DNA of 5,464 bases from UBA7236 sp964638865 (GTDB lineage: Bacteria > Bacteroidota > Bacteroidia > Chitinophagales > BACL12). The notes under the pieces were generated by a model. The model did no database searches. It saw only the letters and a program-made list of their open reading frames with translations, and was not told where the DNA came from. Below, piece by piece: positions 1 through 5,464 of the stretch (position 1 is the stretch's first letter; every line of letters begins with the position of its first letter). Position numbers and translations under genes: made by a program. The stretch covers positions 1 through 5,464 of the forward strand of contig CAZXBG010000198.1 of assembly GCA_964638865.1 (NCBI GenBank). Reading direction: 5' to 3'.

Positions 1-2
1 CT

Positions 3-48
3 GGATATTCCAACCAAACTGACCCCACTTCTGCAATCTAAACTGACC
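3..48. repeat. Terminal inverted repeat, istB-side end of the IS21-like remnant
   Basis: This 46-bp segment matches the reverse complement of 336-381 without gaps at about 36 of 46 positions, including a perfect 15-bp core GACCCCACTTCTGCA (21-35). It also carries an 11-bp direct repeat, AAACTGACCCC, at 16-26 and 40-50. Repeated motifs inside the ends are typical of IS21-family elements, where they are known as multiple terminal repeats and are thought to bind transposase. Confidence 0.8.
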
Positions 49-123
49 CCTCAAAGTTGCCCTTCATTTTTGATTTATTAATAGTTGTTTTTTGCAATGT
101 TTGGCTAAGTTAGTTTTAATTTT

Positions 124-213
124 TTAAATCAAATTTTTCTTCACTTTATAGTGTTTTTTTCTTATAGATTCGCCTTGCATTTCTACTCGATGTGCATCAT
201 ATACAATACTGGA
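124..213 (-). pseudogene. istB: C-terminal remnant of an IS21-family IstB helper ATPase
   Basis: Read on the minus strand, the frame ends at a TAA (complement of 124-126) and its last 28 codons (126-210 side) include YDAHRVEMQGESIRKK. This closely resembles the usual end of IstB proteins, a [D/N]AH/YRIELKGESMRK-like motif. The frame stays open upstream to an in-frame stop at 277-279, giving 50 codons, but it contains no start codon and only the tail looks like IstB. The AAA+ ATPase core with Walker motifs is absent, so this is a non-functional relic. The residues just before the motif (CENSS) may be the edge of the deletion or a degenerate piece of IstB. Recognition is from memory of the family, not from a search. 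Confidence 0.6.
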
Positions 214-335
214 ATTTTCGCAAGATCGGACCCCTATTTTCCTCAAATAGGAGACCCATGTCAAATATTTGAAATTTTAGAATTCAATTCTTATTAGGAA
301 AGGCTTTTAAAGGAATTTTAAGTTTATTCAATATA

Positions 336-381
336 GGTCAGTTTAAAGTGCAGAAGTGGGGTCTGCCTATGCGGAATTTCC
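336..381. repeat. Terminal inverted repeat, istA-side end of the IS21-like remnant
   Basis: Reverse complement partner of 3-48. The core TGCAGAAGTGGGGTC (349-363) is perfect, and the outer GGAATTTCC (373-381) mirrors GGATATTCC (3-11) with one mismatch. The stretch between core and outer end is poorly conserved (7 of 9 positions differ). The sequence beyond 381 has no counterpart to the left, so the element most likely ends here. Confidence 0.78.
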
Positions 382-388
382 AATCAGA

Positions 389-517
389 CCGACGATAGCT
401 TGTAAAACAAGAAGCAACGGAATAAATCGTTAGCCTTTTGCGGTAGGCAATGAGTTTATGCCGGAAGTTCTTGTTTTACAACGAGCGTGGCGTTGTGCAG
501 TCAGGCTATCTTCGCGG
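389..517. other. Nested long inverted repeat, possible structured RNA or recombination site
   Basis: A perfect 14-bp inverted repeat, TTGTAAAACAAGAA at 400-413 and its complement at 468-481, closes a 54-nt loop. Directly outside it, GATAGC (394-399) pairs with GCTATC (505-510), and CCG (389-391) with CGG (515-517). The 5' arms are contiguous, while the 3' side carries a 23-nt insertion (482-504). That insertion takes part in another possible hairpin, ACAACG (478-483) with CGTTGT (491-496), which competes with the 14-bp stem. A T-rich tract follows (521-531). No coding frame is evident. It could be a small RNA, an intergenic repeat, a recombination site or the foot of another mobile element; I do not recognise the family and the strand is undetermined. 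Confidence 0.55.
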
Positions 518-696
518 ATGTTTTTTATTTTGTTATTTATACATAAGTTTTTCCATTACGAACAACAGATCAAGGGAAACTAAAGTTTGAATGCGGTTTT
601 GAATTGATTTTTAAATTTTGAATTTGAATCAGCGTCAAACACAAGCGTAGTGCGTATTTCTCGCAACGTCTTCTCACAAAGTGTCCAGTTTTTAGG

Positions 697-716
697 ATTC
701 ACTATAAATAGTGAAT
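697..716 (+). promoter_or_regulatory. Perfect 8-bp palindrome, possible operator
   Basis: ATTCACTA (697-704) and TAGTGAAT (709-716) form a perfect inverted repeat around the 4-nt spacer TAAA. It lies about 100 bp before the start codon. The size and symmetry fit a dimeric regulator's binding site, but a short RNA hairpin is equally possible. No regulator gene is in the window. Confidence 0.35.
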
Positions 717-729
717 TTGAATTAAAATG

Positions 730-755
730 ACAAAATTTAACGCAAAAAATTTTGT
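730..755 (+). promoter_or_regulatory. AT-rich 9-bp hairpin in the subtilase leader
   Basis: ACAAAATTT (730-738) pairs perfectly with AAATTTTGT (747-755) around the 8-nt loop AACGCAAA. The stem is nearly all A-T, so RNA stability would be modest. It starts 13 nt after the palindrome at 697-716 and ends immediately before the candidate -35 element, so a role in control of the downstream operon is possible but unproven. Confidence 0.3.
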
Positions 756-785
756 TTGAATTTTGTTGGTGATTATTTTTATAAA
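756..785 (+). promoter_or_regulatory. Weak candidate promoter for the two-gene operon
   Basis: TTGAAT (756-761) and TATAAA (780-785) are separated by 18 nt, which resembles a housekeeping -35/-10 pair and would give a leader of roughly 20-25 nt before the ATG at 815. The Bacteroidota-type -7 element TAnnTTTG was not found in the leader. In such AT-rich DNA, matches like this occur by chance, so this is only the best available candidate. Confidence 0.22.
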
Positions 786-814
786 ATATTAATTAAACCA
801 CTAAACCATTTATT

Positions 815-3800
815 ATGAAAACTCAATTGCTTTTTGTATCAATTTTATTCTTATTCCTTTTAAACATTTCATCAGGTTTTTCTCAGACACTTATAAATGA
901 GCTCTGGGAAATAGAATTAAATTACCCACAAGATATTGCATGGAGTGCGTCGGTTTTAACGAGCAGCAGTGATATGATCACAACTGGGAATACCTGGCAT
1001 GATGCGACACAAAAAGTCAATATTGTTACCACGAAAAAAAATTCAAGTGGAACGGTGATCTGGAATACGGAATATAATGGGACACTCTCAGGTTTTGATT
1101 ATGGTTCATCAATTTGTCTTGACGGTAGTGGCAATGTGTATGTTGCCGGAGCAACGCATAATACCTCAGCATTAACTTTTGATATTGTGATTATTAAATA
1201 CAACAGCAGTGGTGTGCAACAATGGGCTACTTTATTTAATGGAAGCGGTAGCGGAATGGATATTCCATCTGGAATAACCTTAGATGGTTCAGGAAATATT
1301 TATGTATGCGGCGCAGCGACAGGTAGCACCACTGGTTATGATTACGTTACAATCAAATTAAATTCCTCGGGGACAATTCAATGGAACCAAACTTATGATT
1401 ATGCTAGTCTTACTGATGCTCCAGGCTTTATAGCATGGAATAGCGGAACATCTAAAATTGGTATTGCGGGAGCTAGTCAAAGTTCAGGTTCAAATTGGGA
1501 TTATACCACACTAAAATATGACGCAAGTGGCACTTTGACAAATACTAACAGGTCGTCAGCAGCTGGGTATGGCTATGATAGGCCGACCGATTTAGTTATA
1601 GACGGTTCCGGAAATTTTTATATCACGGGATATGCATACAATGGTTCCGATTATGATATGCGTACCATTAAGTTAGATGATGATCTTTCGCCAATTTGGA
1701 CAGTTACAGATGATGATGGAGATGAGGATGGAAGTAATAGTATTGCAATTGACGGTAGTCATAATACTTATGTTACAGGTTTTGCGGTGAGCAGTTCCGG
1801 AGATAAACGAATTAAAATTGTTAAATATAACAGTTCAGGTACTTTCCAATGGCAGACGATATTAGAAAATTTTGATTTATCTATTGATGGCGAGGGAGTT
1901 GCTATTGAATATAATTCCTTAAATAGCACAGTGGTGGTTACAGGATTTTATGAATTCTCTTCGGGTGTCAAATCAATTACAACAATAGGAGTAGACCCAG
2001 CTGATGGGGATATAATTTGGAAAGAGGATTATCCGAATCTTACGGGTTCCATTGACGACCCAACAAACATGCATGTCTCAAGTAATCATATTTGGATATT
2101 TGGAACACGAAACGAAGGAGCAGAAATACGTTATATAACAATTAAATATGAGATATATGAACATCCAACTGAATATGTCCTAGATGAATCAGACAATCCG
2201 ATATATATTGAAAATGAGATTCTTATTCGTTTTAACCCAGAGTTATTGGATATTGAATTTATTGATAATAAACAACAAGTATATTCGAATTTAGCATTAA
2301 TTCTGGATGAAGGTTTTTACGACGTAATACTTCCATATTTACAAGGGGAAAATAGTCAATTTACTCCTAAGGGTGTTAAAATTTATAAAAATTTTACGAG
2401 TGAGGATAATACTTCTATTTCAAGAAGTGGTAAAACAGTGCTTTTGCCGGAATTTTGGGCAAGTTTAATTGTTACTTGCGATGCATCTATGAATGTAATT
2501 GAACTTTCTGATTCTCTGGCATTATTTCCGGAAAATATCTTATATGCACATCCAAATTGGATTGCAACCCAATTTGATACACCCGATGACGAAGAATATG
2601 ATTCTCAAGAAAGTATTCACTACGTGAGTCCAAATGATGCTGATTCTGATATCGAAGTGGAAGGTGCGTGGGATATGGAAGTGGGTGAGGAAAATATAAA
2701 GGTTGGGATATTAGAAAATGCATTAGATTGGTCTCATGAAGATTTTGGTGACGGAACTTTAGAAGGAAGTAAAATAAAAGACGGATATGACTTTGTGAAT
2801 AATGTTGATTTTGAATTCATCGGCCTTCCGCTCACTAATGATCATGGAACAAATACAACCGGTATAATTGGTGCTTTGCGTAACAACGGTATTGGAATTG
2901 CGGGAATTGCAGGTGGTGACGAAGAATTGGATAATATTGGAGTAAGTCTATATGAATATAAAGTTTTTTCTGAGACTGGAGTTTCAACCATATCTTATAT
3001 TTCTGATGCCTTAGCAAATGCCGCAATATCTGGTCCCGAAGAATATCAAGGTGTTGATATTTTAAATTTTAGTGGAGGGTTTGATTACATTGCGTCACTA
3101 ACAGATTTTCAAGAATTACAAACTGCTGTAGATATGCTTTATCGAAATGAAGTTGTCTTTTGTGTAGCTAGGGGTCAAACTAATGAAACCGAAGAAGATC
3201 CAGGTGACCCTTTTAACAACACAACTTACCCTGCAGGTTTTCTACAAAATAAAAATCATTGGGTTATTGTTGTTGGCGCAGCAGGAAATGATGGTGAAAG
3301 AAAGACTCCTGAAAATAGTGATCCGGGGGATGAAAATGATGAATGGTTTTCATACATAGGGGCAGGAATTGATTTAATTGCACCCGGAACCAGCGATATG
3401 GTATGGACAACGGGAATATCGAGTGATGTTGATCCCGAAAATGACTATATCTTTTTCCGTAATACATCGGCGGCAACTCCACATGTAACAGGAGTCGCAG
3501 GCTTGATGTTAAGTTATGTAAACAATAATCCTGCAGCTTATAATGAACTCGCTCCAGACGACGTTGAATGGATAATTCAGGAAACTGCCGATAATACAGA
3601 AGATTTCCCTGCTGAGTATGATGATTTTACGGGACATGGAATGTTAAATGCAACAAATGCTATGGAAGCACTTGAACTTCCCTATTACAGAGTAATACAT
3701 TATCCAACTGGTGAACCGACAACTCTGGATTACTATTTACAAGAAGATCCCGAGTATATCAAAATTTGGATCTCAGACCCACCAGGTGCATATGCTGCTG

Positions 3801-4402
3801 GAATTTATTTGGCAGAAGTATGGGATGTTGATTTTATTTATAACCATTCTATACCTGGTAGTGCTACCTTTATTGCAGGCTGGTTAAGAAACAGTACAAC
3901 TACGGGAATGGAGCCTATCTCACTTGATGAAGGTGATTATATCATACCCAATATTGATAATGTTCGTGGATCCGATTATTTAGATGCATTTGATATTACA
4001 TCAACGACTGCTAAAATTAAATCTCGAGTTTATAAAATTACACATACTCTTTTAGGAGCAGCTGTAACACCATTTTGGTATCCTCTTGCACCCGCAGATG
4101 TTGATGTAAATTATTCTATTTATATCTATGACCAAAATGCGACAGTATCAGTACCGACAATTAATGAAGAATCTGGCTTTCAAGTTTTTCCGAACCCAGC
4201 TAATGACGTATTAAATATTTATTTTGAATTCTCAAATAGCGTCTACGTAGAAGTGTTTGATATTGATGGTAGAAAGGTAAAATTTGGAGATTTTAATATT
4301 TCTGAGAATACAATTGATATTAGCGATTTGTCGTTGGGGCTGTACTTTGTAACAATAACAACTGGAGATCAAAAATTAACTTCCAAATTCGTAAAATTGT
4401 AG
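815..4402 (+). CDS. Secreted T9SS cargo: SBBP beta-propeller fused to an S8 subtilisin-like domain with altered catalytic residues
   Basis: 1195 residues. Residues 1-24 are a signal peptide (MK start, hydrophobic core, likely cleavage near GFSQ). Residues 31-446 hold eight repeats of about 52 residues, marked by W31, W83, W137, W190, N243 (replacing W), W295, W346 and W402 and by the motif LDGSGNxYVxG; this is an SBBP-type beta-propeller. Residues ~466-583 resemble a subtilase propeptide (ENEILIRF ... YAHPNWI). Residues ~615-955 are an S8 domain: H677 in DHGTN and S885 in NTSAATPH are the expected catalytic His and Ser, with SGG at 753-755 and APGT at 856-859. The catalytic Asp position is E634 (GILENALDWSHEDF) and the oxyanion Asn position is Q788 (VARGQ), so protease activity is uncertain. 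Residues ~957-1110 are beta-rich and unassigned. Residues 1121-1195 form a T9SS type A sorting domain (FPNPANDVLNI ... GLYFVTI ... KFVKL), implying export through the outer membrane and surface attachment or release. The start is chosen for the signal peptide; there is no Shine-Dalgarno. It ends in TAG directly against the next ATG. Confidence 0.93.
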   Translation: MKTQLLFVSILFLFLLNISSGFSQTLINELWEIELNYPQDIAWSASVLTSSSDMITTGNTWHDATQKVNIVTTKKNSSGTVIWNTEYNGTLSGFDYGSSICLDGSGNVYVAGATHNTSALTFDIVIIKYNSSGVQQWATLFNGSGSGMDIPSGITLDGSGNIYVCGAATGSTTGYDYVTIKLNSSGTIQWNQTYDYASLTDAPGFIAWNSGTSKIGIAGASQSSGSNWDYTTLKYDASGTLTNTNRSSAAGYGYDRPTDLVIDGSGNFYITGYAYNGSDYDMRTIKLDDDLSPIWTVTDDDGDEDGSNSIAIDGSHNTYVTGFAVSSSGDKRIKIVKYNSSGTFQWQTILENFDLSIDGEGVAIEYNSLNSTVVVTGFYEFSSGVKSITTIGVDPADGDIIWKEDYPNLTGSIDDPTNMHVSSNHIWIFGTRNEGAEIRYITIKYEIYEHPTEYVLDESDNPIYIENEILIRFNPELLDIEFIDNKQQVYSNLALILDEGFYDVILPYLQGENSQFTPKGVKIYKNFTSEDNTSISRSGKTVLLPEFWASLIVTCDASMNVIELSDSLALFPENILYAHPNWIATQFDTPDDEEYDSQESIHYVSPNDADSDIEVEGAWDMEVGEENIKVGILENALDWSHEDFGDGTLEGSKIKDGYDFVNNVDFEFIGLPLTNDHGTNTTGIIGALRNNGIGIAGIAGGDEELDNIGVSLYEYKVFSETGVSTISYISDALANAAISGPEEYQGVDILNFSGGFDYIASLTDFQELQTAVDMLYRNEVVFCVARGQTNETEEDPGDPFNNTTYPAGFLQNKNHWVIVVGAAGNDGERKTPENSDPGDENDEWFSYIGAGIDLIAPGTSDMVWTTGISSDVDPENDYIFFRNTSAATPHVTGVAGLMLSYVNNNPAAYNELAPDDVEWIIQETADNTEDFPAEYDDFTGHGMLNATNAMEALELPYYRVIHYPTGEPTTLDYYLQEDPEYIKIWISDPPGAYAAGIYLAEVWDVDFIYNHSIPGSATFIAGWLRNSTTTGMEPISLDEGDYIIPNIDNVRGSDYLDAFDITSTTAKIKSRVYKITHTLLGAAVTPFWYPLAPADVDVNYSIYIYDQNATVSVPTINEESGFQVFPNPANDVLNIYFEFSNSVYVEVFDIDGRKVKFGDFNISENTIDISDLSLGLYFVTITTGDQKLTSKFVKL

Positions 4403-5356
4403 ATGAAGAACCAATTATATTTTGCAGCCTTGCTCTTATTTTTGCAAGGCTGCAAAATTGATGCTGACCTATCACCCCCATGCAGCGAACCAGGCGGCTG
4501 GGGCTTTGCATCAATGGTTACGCCTGAAAACAAACCCTATCGTAATGCTCCATCTGCAAATCCATTAAACGAAAGTGAATTTGCATACATAGCAAATCAG
4601 GATGGAATTGAAGGTTACTGGAAGTTTGATTTAAGCTCGAATTCAAACGCATTAATAGCAGAAATTGACCCTTGGGAGCCACCTGATTGGAGTATAAAGG
4701 ATTGGATTGTATTTGGCAGTAATGCGCAGATATTTATTTGTAAAAGCAATGGTGATAGTCTTACTCAGTTAACATTTGAAAATGAAAATTATAACCCATC
4801 TTGGTCTCCTGATGGGGAAAAAATAATATTTGAAAAAGATGAAAATGATGCTGTGCAAAATTTTGCAGTACTGGACTTAGGTGGAAATATAGTTACAGAA
4901 TATAAATCAACAATTTATGCTGGACAAACACCTAGCTGGTCGCCAGATGGAGAAAAAATATCCTTCGTTTCAACTTCAAATCCGTTTGGAAAAATTTTAA
5001 TTGCTTACTTTGAAGTAGATAACCCCAATGAAGTTTATTATATTATGAATTCAGATATTCAGAATAATGGGGTGTATTTAACAGGTCCACTAGATTGGTA
5101 TGCTGACTCTGAGACAATTCTTTTTACTGAGTCCGGTGATATTTATTCAGCCAACATTATAACAAATACAATTTCGTTGCTTAAAGAGGGGGTTGGGTGT
5201 TCTCGATATTCCTATCATTCAATTCTTCCAAATTCAATAGCAATTATTACAGTTTGGCATGAAAGTAGTTATGACGAAGAAACAAATATTGAATATCATG
5301 ATTATGATCTTGTAGAAATTAAATCTGATGGAACAGAAGTGATAATTTCTTATTGA
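4403..5356 (+). CDS. Lipoprotein with PD40 (TolB-like) beta-propeller repeats
   Basis: 317 residues. The N-terminus is a lipoprotein signal peptide: MK, a short hydrophobic stretch and the lipobox LQGC, with C17 as the lipidated cysteine. It is followed by KIDAD, mildly acidic like Bacteroidota lipoprotein surface-export signals but not a strong match. Two clear PD40 motifs, PSWSPDGEKIIF (from P132, W134) and PSWSPDGEKISF (from P177, W179), are spaced 45 residues apart. Degenerate copies appear around W232 (DWYADSETILF) and before the first (WSIKDWIVF), suggesting a five- or six-bladed propeller. The TolB N-terminal domain is absent and the protein is shorter than TolB (about 430 residues), so it is not TolB; no enzymatic residues are recognised. 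A binding or scaffold role at the envelope is likely. Its ATG abuts the stop of the subtilase gene, implying co-transcription and reinitiation by the same ribosomes. A strong hairpin covers codons 6-19. Confidence 0.85.
   Translation: MKNQLYFAALLLFLQGCKIDADLSPPCSEPGGWGFASMVTPENKPYRNAPSANPLNESEFAYIANQDGIEGYWKFDLSSNSNALIAEIDPWEPPDWSIKDWIVFGSNAQIFICKSNGDSLTQLTFENENYNPSWSPDGEKIIFEKDENDAVQNFAVLDLGGNIVTEYKSTIYAGQTPSWSPDGEKISFVSTSNPFGKILIAYFEVDNPNEVYYIMNSDIQNNGVYLTGPLDWYADSETILFTESGDIYSANIITNTISLLKEGVGCSRYSYHSILPNSIAIITVWHESSYDEETNIEYHDYDLVEIKSDGTEVIISY
4419..4458 (+). repeat. 15-bp perfect hairpin over the lipoprotein signal-peptide codons
   Basis: ATTTTGCAGCCTTGC (4419-4433) and its exact complement (4444-4458) flank the 10-nt loop TCTTATTTTT. 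The stem has a GC-rich core and would be stable in mRNA. It begins 16 nt after the subtilase stop codon and lies wholly within the coding region for residues 6-19 of the lipoprotein. It is not followed by a T-tract on either strand, which argues against an intrinsic terminator. A role in tuning lipoprotein translation or transcript stability is an inference. Confidence 0.75.
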
Positions 5357-5464
5357 GCTGTATATAATTATAAGAACAATTCAGTCTGTAATGTAGATTA
5401 ATAAGTATATATAATGTCATACAAAAAATATTTAAATTTTCAATCCTGAATCTGGTTTATTTTC

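Larger units (their letters stand above)
3..381 (-). mobile_element. IS21-family insertion sequence remnant, internally deleted
   Basis: Two related ends face each other at 3-48 and 336-381. Between them lies only the C-terminal end of an istB-like frame on the minus strand. A complete IS21 element carries istA (transposase) and istB (ATPase helper) and is roughly 2-2.5 kb; here istA and nearly all of istB are missing, so the element cannot move by itself. In the istB orientation, the end at 336-381 would be the left (istA) end and the end at 3-48 the right end. A short palindrome, CCTATTT/AAATAGG with a 5-nt loop, lies at 233-251 near the presumed deletion junction. A target-site duplication cannot be checked because the window starts at the element's edge. 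The ends and the istB tail are seen directly; the family assignment rests on the istB tail and the repeated-end layout. Confidence 0.68.
518..814 (+). other. Gene-free AT-rich leader upstream of the subtilase gene
   Basis: No credible coding frame or RNA gene was seen here. The stretch holds two adjacent hairpins near its 3' end, described separately, and an 11-bp direct repeat TGAATTTGAAT at 619-629 and 712-722, which may be chance in such AT-rich sequence. The start codon at 815 is preceded by A/T-rich sequence without a Shine-Dalgarno motif, as is usual in Bacteroidota. Confidence 0.6.

Noticed and set aside
389..517. Integron attC site
   Set aside because: The size and folding are compatible, but the expected GTTRRRY and RYYYAAC boxes at matching ends were not found, and the 3.6-kb gene that follows is far longer than a typical cassette. 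Kept only as an alternative for the structured repeat.
389..531. Intrinsic terminator formed by the nested repeat and the following T-rich tract
   Set aside because: The T-run is separated from the stem and interrupted, and no gene is seen upstream on the plus strand that it would terminate.
619..722. 11-bp direct repeat TGAATTTGAAT as an iterated regulatory site
   Set aside because: The sequence is low-complexity in an AT-rich leader and the second copy partly overlaps the palindrome; chance is a sufficient explanation.
3275..3295. GAAGNDG (residues 821-827) as the oxyanion-hole Asn motif
   Set aside because: It looks like the canonical AAGN motif but follows the YPAGF and WVIVVGA segments, so by order it matches the later VGATDSN-type loop. 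The strand in the correct position ends in VARGQ (784-788). A structural model is needed to be certain.
2487..3482. Antisense open frames inside the subtilase gene
   Set aside because: They are rich in His, Gln, Tyr and Pro, as expected for the complement of an Asp/Glu-rich AT-biased gene, and show no domain or signal features.
4419..4458. Intrinsic terminator between the two genes
   Set aside because: The stem has T-rich 5' and A-rich 3' edges, the reverse of the usual arrangement, no T-tract follows, and it lies inside the second coding sequence.
4320..4514. Antisense open frame across the gene junction
   Set aside because: It overlaps two well-supported genes, has no recognisable motif and no promoter or start context.
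5357..5464. Terminator or further gene after the lipoprotein
   Set aside because: There is only AT-rich sequence with a 10-bp TATAATTATA palindrome; no GC stem with a T-tract and no coding frame was found in these 108 bases.

Overview
The window looks like chromosomal DNA from a member of the Bacteroidota. It is AT-rich, its two genes start without a visible Shine-Dalgarno sequence, the large secreted protein ends in a type IX secretion (T9SS) type A sorting domain, and the second gene encodes a lipoprotein with an acidic stretch after the lipid-bearing cysteine. No genus can be named from sequence alone.

Layout. Bases 3-381 are the relic of an IS21-family insertion sequence. Two related ends form a 46-bp imperfect inverted repeat, and between them only the last ~28 codons of istB survive on the minus strand; istA and the rest of istB are gone. 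Bases 389-517 hold an unexplained nested inverted repeat that could fold as RNA or single-stranded DNA. Bases 518-814 are a gene-free AT-rich leader with two adjacent hairpins (697-716 and 730-755) and a weak promoter candidate. Bases 815-4402 encode a 1195-residue secreted protein: signal peptide, eight-repeat SBBP-type beta-propeller, subtilase-type propeptide, S8 subtilisin-like domain, an unassigned beta-rich region and a T9SS sorting domain. Bases 4403-5356 encode a 317-residue lipoprotein with PD40 (TolB-like) beta-propeller repeats. The last 108 bases contain no gene or terminator that I can support.

The two genes are almost certainly co-transcribed: the ATG of the second directly follows the TAG of the first, in the same reading frame, and a 15-bp perfect hairpin begins 16 nt after that TAG. 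Both products should be envelope or surface proteins. Functional cooperation between them is an inference from this arrangement.

The most notable point is that the subtilase domain keeps the catalytic His (H677) and Ser (S885), but the aligned catalytic Asp is Glu (E634) and the aligned oxyanion-hole Asn is Gln (Q788). It may therefore be a pseudoprotease or a protease with altered activity, carried behind a propeller that sits before the propeptide, an unusual domain order.
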